Made by a program: the position numbers and the translations under genes. Positions 34,218 through 41,292 of a stretch of 64,000 nt of DNA are shown piece by piece. The notes below the pieces were generated by a model. The model did not search any database, was not told where the DNA came from, and worked only from the letters and a program-made list of their open reading frames with translations. Source of the DNA: Sphaerisporangium sp039871875. GTDB lineage: Bacteria > Actinomycetota > Actinomycetes > Streptosporangiales > Streptosporangiaceae. Each line of letters starts with the position of its first letter. The first letter of the stretch is position 1. The DNA lies in contig NZ_JBDPMD010000026.1 of the NCBI RefSeq assembly GCF_039871875.1, positions 47,977 to 111,976 on the forward strand. The letters run 5' to 3'.

Positions 34218-34303
34218 TTCTTCTGTCAAGGGTCAGCCGACATTCGGCGATCCGTCAGTTATAAGAGTCATGGTGGCCTGGCAGTCCAAACGGGGAGGAA
34301 CGC

Positions 34304-34990
34304 ATGATTCGGGTCCTGATAGTCGACGATCAGCCGTTGGTGCGGCGGGGTCTGCGGGCGACGTTCGAGGACGTGGCGGACATTGTGGTGGTGGGGGAGG
34401 CGGCTAACGGGGTGGAGGCGGTGCGGTTGTCTCGGGAGGGGGCTGTGGATGTGGTGTTGATGGATATCAATATGCCGCGGATGGGGGGTTTGGAGGCGAC
34501 GCGGCGGATCTGTGCGGGTGAGGGGCCGCGGGTGATCATTGTGACGATGTATGACCAGGATGAGTTGGTGTTCGAGGCGTTGCGGGCGGGTGCGTCGGGT
34601 TTTGTGTTGAAGGATTCGGGGTCGGAGGTGTTTTTGGAGGGGGTGCGGATGGTGGCGGCGGGGGAGGGGTTGTTGTCGCCGTCGGTGACGCGGCGGTTGA
34701 TCGAGGAGTTCGCGCGTCGGCCTGTGGTGTCTGGGGTGGTGCCTGATCTGGGTGGGTTGACGGGTCGGGAGCTGGATATGTTCCGGTTGCTGGTGCGGGG
34801 TTATCGCAATGAGGACATTGCGCGGATGTTGGTGTTGGGTGAGTCGACGGTGAAGTCGCATGTGCAGCATCTGTACCAGAAGCTGGGGGTGCGGGACCGG
34901 GTGCAGGTCGTGATCTATGCCTACGAGAACGGGCTGATCCAGCCCGGCCGCAGCTGGGACTCCATCGAGGGGACGACCTTGTCCTCCTAG
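34304..34990 (+). CDS. NarL/FixJ-family response regulator, copy 2
   Basis: 228 aa from ATG 34304, with GGGGAGGAA upstream. Start MIRVLIVDDQ and tail SWDSIEGTTLSS are its own; everything between is identical at protein level to copy 1 at 30.7 kb (same receiver, same LuxR-type HTH, same DNA recognition helix). It should therefore bind the same sites. It has no kinase gene beside it and is monocistronic between a terminator and the next promoter. The different extreme N-terminus may alter expression more than function. The palindrome of the next promoter begins within its last codons. Confidence 0.93.
   Translation: MIRVLIVDDQPLVRRGLRATFEDVADIVVVGEAANGVEAVRLSREGAVDVVLMDINMPRMGGLEATRRICAGEGPRVIIVTMYDQDELVFEALRAGASGFVLKDSGSEVFLEGVRMVAAGEGLLSPSVTRRLIEEFARRPVVSGVVPDLGGLTGRELDMFRLLVRGYRNEDIARMLVLGESTVKSHVQHLYQKLGVRDRVQVVIYAYENGLIQPGRSWDSIEGTTLSS
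34325..34951. repeat. 627-bp near-identical repeat, copy 2
   Basis: Second copy of 30767-31393. Near identity including silent positions means the duplication or a gene conversion is recent compared with the other paralogs in the cluster. Confidence 0.95.
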
Positions 34991-35050
34991 GAGGGGAGAT
35001 GGGACTTCATGTCGGCGGCGGGAGACACCAGACGTAACGCTTCCTAGCGT
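34983..35050 (+). promoter_or_regulatory. Cluster promoter with palindrome, before the cyclase/carboxylase operon
   Basis: Palindrome CCTCCTAGGAGG at 34983-34994 (overlapping the stop of regulator copy 2), ACTTCAT at 35004, GGAGAC at 35021-35026, 18 bp, TAGCGT at 35045-35050. Spacing matches the other three copies of this promoter. Here a leader of about 28 nt with GAGGGGA precedes the GTG start at 35086. Confidence 0.65.
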
Positions 35051-35085
35051 GGCGCTGTCCAGATTCCGACGACGAGGGGACCCTC

Positions 35086-35412
35086 GTGACTGACAGGACT
35101 CTGATAGTCGCCCGTTTGGAGCCGGGGGCGGCCGCCGACGTCGCCCGCCTTTTCGGCACATCGGATGCCACCTCGCTCCCGCACGAACTGGGCGTGGTGC
35201 GGCGCCAGCTGTTCCAGTACCACGACCTCTACTTCCACTACGTGGAGTTCGACCGGGACGCCCGGGCCGGCATCGAGAAGGCGCGCGGCCGTGACGACTT
35301 CCAGCGGCTCAGCGACCAGCTCAGCCGCTACGTCAAGCCGTACGACCCGGAGACCTGGCGCGGCCCGGCCGACGCCATGGCCGGCGAGTTCTACCGGTGG
35401 GAGCGCGCATGA
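35086..35412 (+). CDS. TcmI-family polyketide cyclase
   Basis: 108 aa from GTG 35086. Small alpha+beta barrel cyclase of the TcmI/WhiE-VII family: RTLIVARLEPGAAADVARLFGTSDATSLPHELGVVRRQLFQYHDLYFHYVEFD, ending FYRWER. It guides later ring closures of multicyclic aromatic polyketides. It is translationally coupled (ATGA) to the acetyl-CoA carboxylase gene that follows. Its presence with an aromatase/cyclase-cupin protein suggests four or more fused rings. Confidence 0.88.
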   Translation: MTDRTLIVARLEPGAAADVARLFGTSDATSLPHELGVVRRQLFQYHDLYFHYVEFDRDARAGIEKARGRDDFQRLSDQLSRYVKPYDPETWRGPADAMAGEFYRWERA

Positions 35413-37061
35413 CACTCACGCTCAACGACACCTCCGCCGCCTGGACCACGTGCGCCCGCTGCAACACCCTGCTCTACCTGCCCAAACTGGCCCGCAGCTG
35501 GTACGTCTGCGGCGACTGCGGGCACCACCACCGGCTGGGCGCGCACGAGCGGCTGCGGATGCTGCTCGACGAGGGATCGTTCGAGGCCGCCCCCGCGGTG
35601 ATGGGCGGCGATCCCCTCGGCTTCGTCGGCTCCCGCCCTTACCGGGAACGGCTCGCCTCCGCCCGGCGCGTCACCGGGCTCTCCGACGCCGTGCTCTACG
35701 GCAAGGGCACGCTGGGCGGGCATCCGCTCATAGCGCTGGCCATGGACTTCTCCTTCATGGGCGGCAGCATGGGCACGGCGGTGGGCGAGACGGTGGCCAG
35801 GGCCGCCGAGGAGGCTCTGGCAACCAGGAGCCCGCTGCTGCTCGTCGCCGCCTCCGGCGGGGCCCGCATGCAGGAGGGCAGCCTGTCGCTCATGCAGATG
35901 GCCAAGACCGCCCAGGCGGTGCGGCGGCTGCGCAGGGCGGGCGTTCCGTCGATCTGCCTGCTGACCGATCCCACCTTCGGCGGGGTCACCGCCTCGTTCG
36001 CCACGCTGGCCGACGTGCTGGTGGCCGAGCGGGGCAGTCTGATCGGCTTCGCCGGGCCCAGGGTCATCGCCACGGCCACCCGGGAGCGCCTGCCCGACGG
36101 CTTCCAGACCGCCGAATACCTGTTCTCGCGGGGCATGCTGGACCGGGTCGAGTCGCGTGAGTCGGTCCGCCCCCTGCTCGCGCGACTGCTCAATCTGCTG
36201 GTCGCGGGGGAGCCCGCGCACCCCGACCAGGGGTCCCTACGAACTGGCGGCACGCAGACGGCGCGCGGCGCCTGGGAGACCGTCCGGCTCGCCAGGGACA
36301 TCCAGCGGCCCACCACCCTCGACTACATCAACCTCATGTGTGAGGAGTTCGTGGAGCTCCACGGCGATCGGGTGCACGGCGACGACCCGGCCATCGTCGG
36401 CGGGCTGTGCTCCATCGGCGGCGTTCGCGCCATGATCGTCGGCCACCAGAAGGGACACGACACCCAGGAGCTGGTGGCCCGCAACTTCGGCATGGCGCAC
36501 CCCGAGGGCTATCGGAAGGCACTGCGGCTGATGCAGCTCGCCGAGTCGTACGGACTGCCCGTCATCACCCTCATCGACACGCAGGGGGCGGCCCCGGGCA
36601 TCGGCGCGGAGGAGCGCGGCCAGGCGTGGGCCATCGCCTCCGCCATCGCCGGCATGGGCGAGCTGAGGAGCCCGATCGTGGCCACCGTCACCGGCGAGGG
36701 CGGCAGCGGCGGAGCCCTGGCGCTCGGCGTGGCCGATGAGGTGCTCATGATGAGCAACGCCTGCTACTCCGTCATCAGCCCGGAGAGCTGCTCCACGATC
36801 CTGTGCGGCGAGCCGTCCAAGGCGGCCGCCATGGCCGAGTCGCTCCGCCTCACCGCCCCCGAGCTGCTGCGGCTGGGCGTGATCGACGGCATCGTGCCCG
36901 AACCCGAGCACGGCACCCAGGCCGACCACGTCCAGGCCGCCGCCGCGCTCAAGAGCGCTGTCGTCGGCGCGCTCGCCCGGCTGTCCAGCCACACCGCCGA
37001 GGAACTGCTCCAGCGAAGGCACGACAGGTTCGCGGCGCTGGGAGCGATCGGCGATGTCTGA
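35409..37061 (+). CDS. accDA: Acetyl-CoA carboxylase carboxyltransferase, fused beta and alpha subunits
   Basis: 550 aa. The N-terminal half is AccD-like with a zinc ribbon (CARC at about 16-19, CGDC at about 37-40) and AASGGARMQEGSLSLMQM; the C-terminal half is AccA-like (VGHQKGHDTQELVARNFGMAHPEGYRKALRLM, IDTQGAAPGIGAEERGQ, TGEGGSGGALALGVADEVLMM). It makes malonyl-CoA from acetyl-CoA with the AccB and AccC encoded next. This bacterial-type enzyme is unlike the PccB-type AccD6 of the fas locus. Its place in the PKS cluster, coupled to a cyclase gene, indicates a dedicated supply of extender units. Confidence 0.93.
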   Translation: MTLTLNDTSAAWTTCARCNTLLYLPKLARSWYVCGDCGHHHRLGAHERLRMLLDEGSFEAAPAVMGGDPLGFVGSRPYRERLASARRVTGLSDAVLYGKGTLGGHPLIALAMDFSFMGGSMGTAVGETVARAAEEALATRSPLLLVAASGGARMQEGSLSLMQMAKTAQAVRRLRRAGVPSICLLTDPTFGGVTASFATLADVLVAERGSLIGFAGPRVIATATRERLPDGFQTAEYLFSRGMLDRVESRESVRPLLARLLNLLVAGEPAHPDQGSLRTGGTQTARGAWETVRLARDIQRPTTLDYINLMCEEFVELHGDRVHGDDPAIVGGLCSIGGVRAMIVGHQKGHDTQELVARNFGMAHPEGYRKALRLMQLAESYGLPVITLIDTQGAAPGIGAEERGQAWAIASAIAGMGELRSPIVATVTGEGGSGGALALGVADEVLMMSNACYSVISPESCSTILCGEPSKAAAMAESLRLTAPELLRLGVIDGIVPEPEHGTQADHVQAAAALKSAVVGALARLSSHTAEELLQRRHDRFAALGAIGDV

Positions 37062-37524
37062 GGAGAGGTGGAGCGAGGAGTTCCGATTGCTGCGCGCCGA
37101 GGTCGCCAGCCTGATCAAGACCATCCCCGGGGCGGTGTCGACCGTGGCGCTGCGGGTGGGCGACCGCGCCGTGGAGATCAGCTGGGCCCCGCACGGGACG
37201 GCGGCGACCGCCCCACGCGTGGAGCCGGAGCTGCCGCAGGAGAGCCCCGCGGCCCCGGCGGACGTGACGGACCCGTCGATCAGGTCGGTCGTCGCGCCGC
37301 TGGTCGGCACGTTCTACGTGGCGCCCGAGCCCGGCGCGGACCCCTTCGCCCCTCCCGGCACCAGGGTCGAGCCCGGGCAGACGGTCGGCATCGTCGAGGC
37401 GATGAAGCTGATGAACCAGGTGCCCTCCGAATGGCCGGGAGAGGTCGTCGAGGTGCTCGTCACCGACGGCCAGCCGGTGGAGTACGGCCAGGAGCTGGTC
37501 CGCGTCCGGGTGGACGGCCCATGA
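37054..37524 (+). CDS. accB: Biotin carboxyl carrier protein
   Basis: 156 aa. The C-terminal biotinyl domain has the Lys in VEAMKLMNQV (biotinylated) and APLVGTFYVAPEPGADPF in the usual place. The N-terminal 45 residues are helical, then an Ala/Pro-rich linker (PQESPAAPADV) follows. The start overlaps accDA by 8 nt and its stop overlaps accC by 4 nt. It moves carboxy-biotin between AccC and the fused carboxyltransferase. Confidence 0.93.
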   Translation: MSEERWSEEFRLLRAEVASLIKTIPGAVSTVALRVGDRAVEISWAPHGTAATAPRVEPELPQESPAAPADVTDPSIRSVVAPLVGTFYVAPEPGADPFAPPGTRVEPGQTVGIVEAMKLMNQVPSEWPGEVVEVLVTDGQPVEYGQELVRVRVDGP

Positions 37525-38888
37525 CCGCGCCGCCGTTCCGCAAGGTGCTCATCGCCAACCGCGGTGAGATCGCCCTGCGCATCGCCAGGACCTGCAGGGA
37601 GATGGGCATCGCCACGGTCGCGGTCTACTCCACCGCCGACCGGGACGCCGCCTTCGTGGCCTTCGCCGACGAGGCCGTGCACATCGGGCCCGCCGCGCCC
37701 CGCCGCAGCTACCTGTCCATGCCCGGCCCCATCGAGGCGGCGCTGCGCTGCGGCGCCGACGCGGTCCACCCGGGCTACGGGTTCCTGTCCGAGGACCCCG
37801 ACTTCGCCGTCGTCTGCGCCGGCAACGGCCTGACGTTCATCGGCCCACGCCCCGAGGTGATGGCGAGCGTCGGAGACAAGGCCAAGGTGCGCGAGCTGAT
37901 GCGGGACGCCGGGCTGCCGGTCCTGCCCGGCAGCGACGGCGCCGTCCCCACGGCGGCGGACGCCGAACGGCTGGCGGCCGAGATCGGCTATCCGGTGGTG
38001 GTCAAGGCCGCCGCGGGCGGCGGCGGCCGGGGCATCGGCGTCGCCAGAAGCGCGAAGGACCTGCCGCGGGTCTACCGGGAGACCGTGGCGCTCGCCCGTT
38101 CGGTCTTCGGCAACGGCGAGGTCTACCTCGAACGGTACTTGGAACGTGCCCGCCACGTGGAGGTCCAGGTGCTCGGCGACGAGGCCGGCAACGTCGTACA
38201 CCTGGGCGAACGGGACTGCTCCCTGCAGCGGCGCAACCAGAAGCTGGTCGAGGAGGCCCCTTCGCCGGGGCTGAGCGACAGGATCCGCGCGGAGCTGGGC
38301 ATGTACGCCGTGGCAGGCGCCAAGGCCGTCGGCTACACCGGGGCGGGCACCATGGAGTTCCTCGTGGACGACCGGGGGCGGGTGACCTTCATGGAACTGA
38401 ACGCCAGAATCCAGGTCGAGCACCCCGTCACCGAAGCGCTCACCGGCATCGACCTGATCCGCGAGCAGATCAGGATCGCGGCCGGGCTGCCACTGGCCGT
38501 CAAACAGGAGGACGTGCGCCTGACCGGCGCCGCGATCGAGTGCCGGGTCAACGCGGAGGACCCCGACAGGGGATTCCTGCCCACGCCGGGCCGCCTGGAC
38601 GTCTTCAACGTGCCGGGCGGGCCGTGGACGCGGGTGGACTCCGGGTTCGCTCCCGGCGACACGGTGCCCCCGTACTACGACTCCCTGCTGGCCAAACTGA
38701 TCGTCTGGGCTCCCACCAGGGCGGAGGCCATCGCCAGGGCCGAGCGGGCGCTGGGGGAGTTCACCGTGTCGGGACCAGGCGTTGCCACCACGATCCCCCT
38801 GCTGCGCAGGCTGGTCACGCATCCCGTCTTCGCCGCGGGCGAGCACACCACGCGTTTCGTGGAGGAGCTGCTCGACGGGCGATCCTGA
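37521..38888 (+). CDS. accC: Biotin carboxylase
   Basis: 455 aa. ATP-grasp biotin carboxylase: KVLIANRGEIALRIARTCREMGI at the start, ADAVHPGYGFLSEDPDFA, the Gly-rich ATP loop KAAAGGGGRGIG, RDCSLQRRNQKLVEEAPSP, and MELNARIQVEHPVTE (Ala where Thr is commoner). It carboxylates biotin on AccB using bicarbonate and ATP. No biotinyl domain is fused. Last gene of the TcmI-cyclase/accDA/accB/accC operon, ATG overlapping the accB stop. Confidence 0.94.
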   Translation: MTAPPFRKVLIANRGEIALRIARTCREMGIATVAVYSTADRDAAFVAFADEAVHIGPAAPRRSYLSMPGPIEAALRCGADAVHPGYGFLSEDPDFAVVCAGNGLTFIGPRPEVMASVGDKAKVRELMRDAGLPVLPGSDGAVPTAADAERLAAEIGYPVVVKAAAGGGGRGIGVARSAKDLPRVYRETVALARSVFGNGEVYLERYLERARHVEVQVLGDEAGNVVHLGERDCSLQRRNQKLVEEAPSPGLSDRIRAELGMYAVAGAKAVGYTGAGTMEFLVDDRGRVTFMELNARIQVEHPVTEALTGIDLIREQIRIAAGLPLAVKQEDVRLTGAAIECRVNAEDPDRGFLPTPGRLDVFNVPGGPWTRVDSGFAPGDTVPPYYDSLLAKLIVWAPTRAEAIARAERALGEFTVSGPGVATTIPLLRRLVTHPVFAAGEHTTRFVEELLDGRS

Positions 38889-38895
38889 TGCGTCT

Positions 38896-38922
38896 GTCGG
38901 TGGCGCTTCAGCTTTCGGTCAG
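38896..38922 (+). promoter_or_regulatory. Triple 11-bp direct repeat before the OmpR-type regulator
   Basis: GTCGG (38896), TTCAG (38907) and GTCAG (38918) recur at exactly 11-bp steps, the helical-turn spacing of OmpR/PhoB-family operators. They lie 50-75 bp before the regulator start and so suggest autoregulation. Related arrays occur at 41169, 43219 and 50347. Confidence 0.65.
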
Positions 38923-38970
38923 CCTTACCGACGATGATGACGGCAGACGACACGAAAGGGGAGGTGGGGC

Positions 38971-39678
38971 GTGGCCGACACCGCCAGGCGGCCGGAGGCG
39001 CGACTGCTCGTCATCGAGGATGAGCCGGACATCCTCGAACTGCTCTCCGCCAGCCTGCGTTTCTCGGGATTCGAGGTGCTCAGCCTGGCGAGGGGGATGA
39101 GCGCGGTCGAGACGGCGATACGGCACCGGCCTGAACTGATCATTCTCGACGTGATGCTTCCCGACCTGGACGGATTCGAGGTCGTCAGGCGGCTGCGCTC
39201 GGGCGGCGACCGGACGCCGGTCCTGTTTCTGACCGCCAGGGAGTCGGTCGAAGATCGGATCAAAGGGCTGACCCTGGGCGGCGACGACTACGTCACCAAG
39301 CCGTTCAGCATCGACGAGGTGATCGCCAGGATCAGGGCGGTGCTGCGGCGCTCTCGCGACGCCGCCGACACGCCGCCGCCCCGGCTGACCTTCGCCGACA
39401 TCGAGCTCGACGAGGAGAGCCACCAGACCTGGAGGGACGGCGAGCCCATCCAGCTCTCGCCGACCGAGTTCAAGCTGCTGCGGTACTTCATGCTCAACGT
39501 CGGGAGGGTGCTGTCGAAGGCGCAGATCCTCGACCACGTGTGGCACTACGACTTCAGCGGCGACGACGGCATCGTGGAGAAGTACGTCTCGGCGCTGCGC
39601 AGGAAGGTGGACTACCGTGAGCCTCGGTTGATCCACACGCTGCGCGGCGTCGGATACGTGCTCAGGCCCCCGTGGTGA
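38971..39678 (+). CDS. OmpR/PhoB-family response regulator
   Basis: 235 aa from GTG 38971, with AGGGGAGG upstream. Receiver: VIEDEPDILELL, phospho-Asp in LIILDVMLPDLDG, LTAR, and Lys in YVTKPFS. The C-terminal winged helix has IQLSPTEFKLLRYFMLNVGRVLSKAQILDHVW and KYVSALRRKVD..PRLIHTLRGVGYVLR. The kinase gene follows with a few nt of overlap. The GTCAG arrays in this cluster have the 11-bp period expected for this family and are the best candidates for its sites. Confidence 0.93.
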   Translation: MADTARRPEARLLVIEDEPDILELLSASLRFSGFEVLSLARGMSAVETAIRHRPELIILDVMLPDLDGFEVVRRLRSGGDRTPVLFLTARESVEDRIKGLTLGGDDYVTKPFSIDEVIARIRAVLRRSRDAADTPPPRLTFADIELDEESHQTWRDGEPIQLSPTEFKLLRYFMLNVGRVLSKAQILDHVWHYDFSGDDGIVEKYVSALRRKVDYREPRLIHTLRGVGYVLRPPW

Positions 39679-41015
39679 GCGGCGTACCGCTCAGGGTCAA
39701 GCTCACCGTCGCCGTGGTGCTGCTGGTCTCGGTGGCCGTGGGCGTGATCAGCACGGCCGGCGTGCTCGTGCTCAGAGAGCAGCTCCTCGGCCGCGTCGAC
39801 AACCAGATCAAGCAGGTGACAGAGACCCTGTACAGGGACATGCGCGACGAACGCCCCACGCCCGGGGGGCAGCTGCTGGTGTACGTGCCCAGCGACGTCT
39901 CCGTGCTCCAGGTCGCCGGCGGCCAGGTGGTCGCGCGTTCCAGGAACGCCGACCCGGACATCGAGGCCGCCCTGCCCCAGCCCCTGCCCGTCGGCCTGTC
40001 CACCGTGGACCGCTGGCGGGTGCTCTTCGACGGCAGCCTGGTCGTCGCCATGCCGCTCACCCACGTCGAGGAGACGGTGGCGCAGATGGCGTGGATCGAC
40101 GCCGTCGTGGCCCTGACCGTGGTGGCCATCGTCGCCACCGCCGGTGTGATCGTCGTCAGGAGAAGCCTGCGCCCGCTGGAGAAGATCGAACGCACGGCCG
40201 AGGTGATCGCCGCAGGAAACCTCTCGCAGCGCGTCGAGGGTGAGGACCCGCGTACCGAGGTCGGGCGGCTGGCCGGCGCGCTGAACGGCATGCTGGCGCA
40301 GATCGAAGGAGCATTCCGCGCTCGCGCCCTCTCCGAGCAGCACATGCGGCGCTTCGTCGCCGACGCGGGACACGAGTTGCGCACGCCGCTGACCGCCATT
40401 CGCGGCTTCGCCGACCTGTTCAGGCACCAGCGGGGAGAGGACGAGCTGGTCGAGCGGATCAGCGCGGCGGCCGCCAGGATGAGCCTGCTGGTGGAGGACC
40501 TGTTGCTGCTGGCCAACCTGGATCAGCGCAGGCCGCTGCGCAACGACCGGATCGACCTGCTGGCGCTGGCGGCCGAGGCCGTGCAGGAGGCGGCGCTGCT
40601 GGAGGGGGACAGGAAGATCGAGTTGGCGGTCGAGGGTGAGAATGCCCCGTTGGTGATCGGAGACGAGTCGCGGTTGCGCCAGGTCATCGGCAACCTGCTG
40701 AGCAACGCCGTACGCCACACGCCCCCGGGCACGGCCGTCGAGGTGCGGCTGCTGGAGGGCAGGCTCGACGGCGGCGGCCCCGCCGTCGTGCTGGAGGTCG
40801 CCGACCAGGGACCCGGCCTGGAGCCCCGGCAGGCGGAGCGGGTTTTCGAGCGGTTCTACCGCGCCGACAGGTCCCGTTCCCGCCAGGAAGGCGGCACCGG
40901 GCTCGGCCTGGCCATCGTCGCCGCGCTCGCACAGGCCCACGGCGGCAGCGCGGAGATCGACACCGCTCCCGGCGCCGGAGCCACCTTCCGCGTCCGCCTC
41001 CCCGCCGCCGACTGA
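39672..41015 (+). CDS. EnvZ-type sensor histidine kinase
   Basis: 447 aa from GTG 39672 (GTG 39675 overlaps the regulator stop and is equally possible). Two membrane segments (VKLTVAVVLLVSVAVGVISTAGVLVL and DAVVALTVVAIVATAGVIVV) enclose about 110 extracytoplasmic residues. Then HAMP (RRSLRPLEKIERTAEVIAAGNLSQRV), dimer/phospho-acceptor helix with His in FVADAGHELRTPLTAIRGF, and HATPase boxes NLLSNAVRHT, DQGPGL, ERFYRADRSR, GTGLGLAIV. It probably senses a signal at the cell surface, maybe the exported product, and activates the OmpR-type regulator encoded before it. Confidence 0.93.
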   Translation: MVSGVPLRVKLTVAVVLLVSVAVGVISTAGVLVLREQLLGRVDNQIKQVTETLYRDMRDERPTPGGQLLVYVPSDVSVLQVAGGQVVARSRNADPDIEAALPQPLPVGLSTVDRWRVLFDGSLVVAMPLTHVEETVAQMAWIDAVVALTVVAIVATAGVIVVRRSLRPLEKIERTAEVIAAGNLSQRVEGEDPRTEVGRLAGALNGMLAQIEGAFRARALSEQHMRRFVADAGHELRTPLTAIRGFADLFRHQRGEDELVERISAAAARMSLLVEDLLLLANLDQRRPLRNDRIDLLALAAEAVQEAALLEGDRKIELAVEGENAPLVIGDESRLRQVIGNLLSNAVRHTPPGTAVEVRLLEGRLDGGGPAVVLEVADQGPGLEPRQAERVFERFYRADRSRSRQEGGTGLGLAIVAALAQAHGGSAEIDTAPGAGATFRVRLPAAD

Positions 41016-41036
41016 CGCACCCCCGGCACCGCCACG

Positions 41037-41065
41037 ACACGCCTGCCGGCTGCCGCGCGGCGTGT
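41037..41065 (+). terminator. Possible hairpin after the kinase gene
   Basis: ACACGCC and GGCGTGT can pair around 15 nt, starting 21 nt after the kinase stop. No T-tract; weak. Confidence 0.35.
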
Positions 41066-41168
41066 GCCGGGCGCTGCGATGATGCGCCCGTCCGGTGTCG
41101 CGCGGGCGTGTGCTTGGTCCTGGCAGGGGAGGGGCCTGGGCGGCGTCGGTCGGAGGGAAGGTGAAGCG

Positions 41169-41195
41169 GTCGGCTTGCGGTCAGGTGGCGGTCAG
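41169..41195 (+). promoter_or_regulatory. Triple 11-bp direct repeat before oxidase 2
   Basis: GTCGG (41169), GTCAG (41180) and GTCAG (41191), spaced 11 bp. Same architecture as upstream of the OmpR-type regulator gene. It lies directly upstream of the NarL-type palindrome and promoter, so oxidase 2 may answer to both two-component systems. Confidence 0.7.
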
Positions 41196-41216
41196 GGGCG
41201 ACCGCTTCGATGAGGT

Positions 41217-41285
41217 CTCGTCCGAAGGATGAGATCCGTTCTCATCCCCGTGGTGGAAGACCTGTTCGACAGGGGTGCCTAGCGT
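41217..41285 (+). promoter_or_regulatory. Cluster promoter with palindrome, before oxidase 2
   Basis: Palindrome CTCGTCC-GAA-GGATGAG (41217-41233, one mismatch), TTCTCAT at 41239, GAAGAC at 41256-41261, 18 bp, TAGCGT at 41280-41285, then 7 nt to GTG 41293. It matches the oxidase 1 promoter almost base for base. Confidence 0.78.
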
Positions 41286-41292
41286 GACCGAC

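Noticed and set aside
34255..34290. A possible GTCAG array before regulator copy 2
   Set aside because: GTCAG is followed by GTCATG at a 12-13 bp step, so it lacks the strict 11-bp period of the other arrays.
40684..41040. Minus-strand Arg/Cys-rich frame over the kinase end
   Set aside because: Antisense to conserved kinase motifs with no start signal or known domain.
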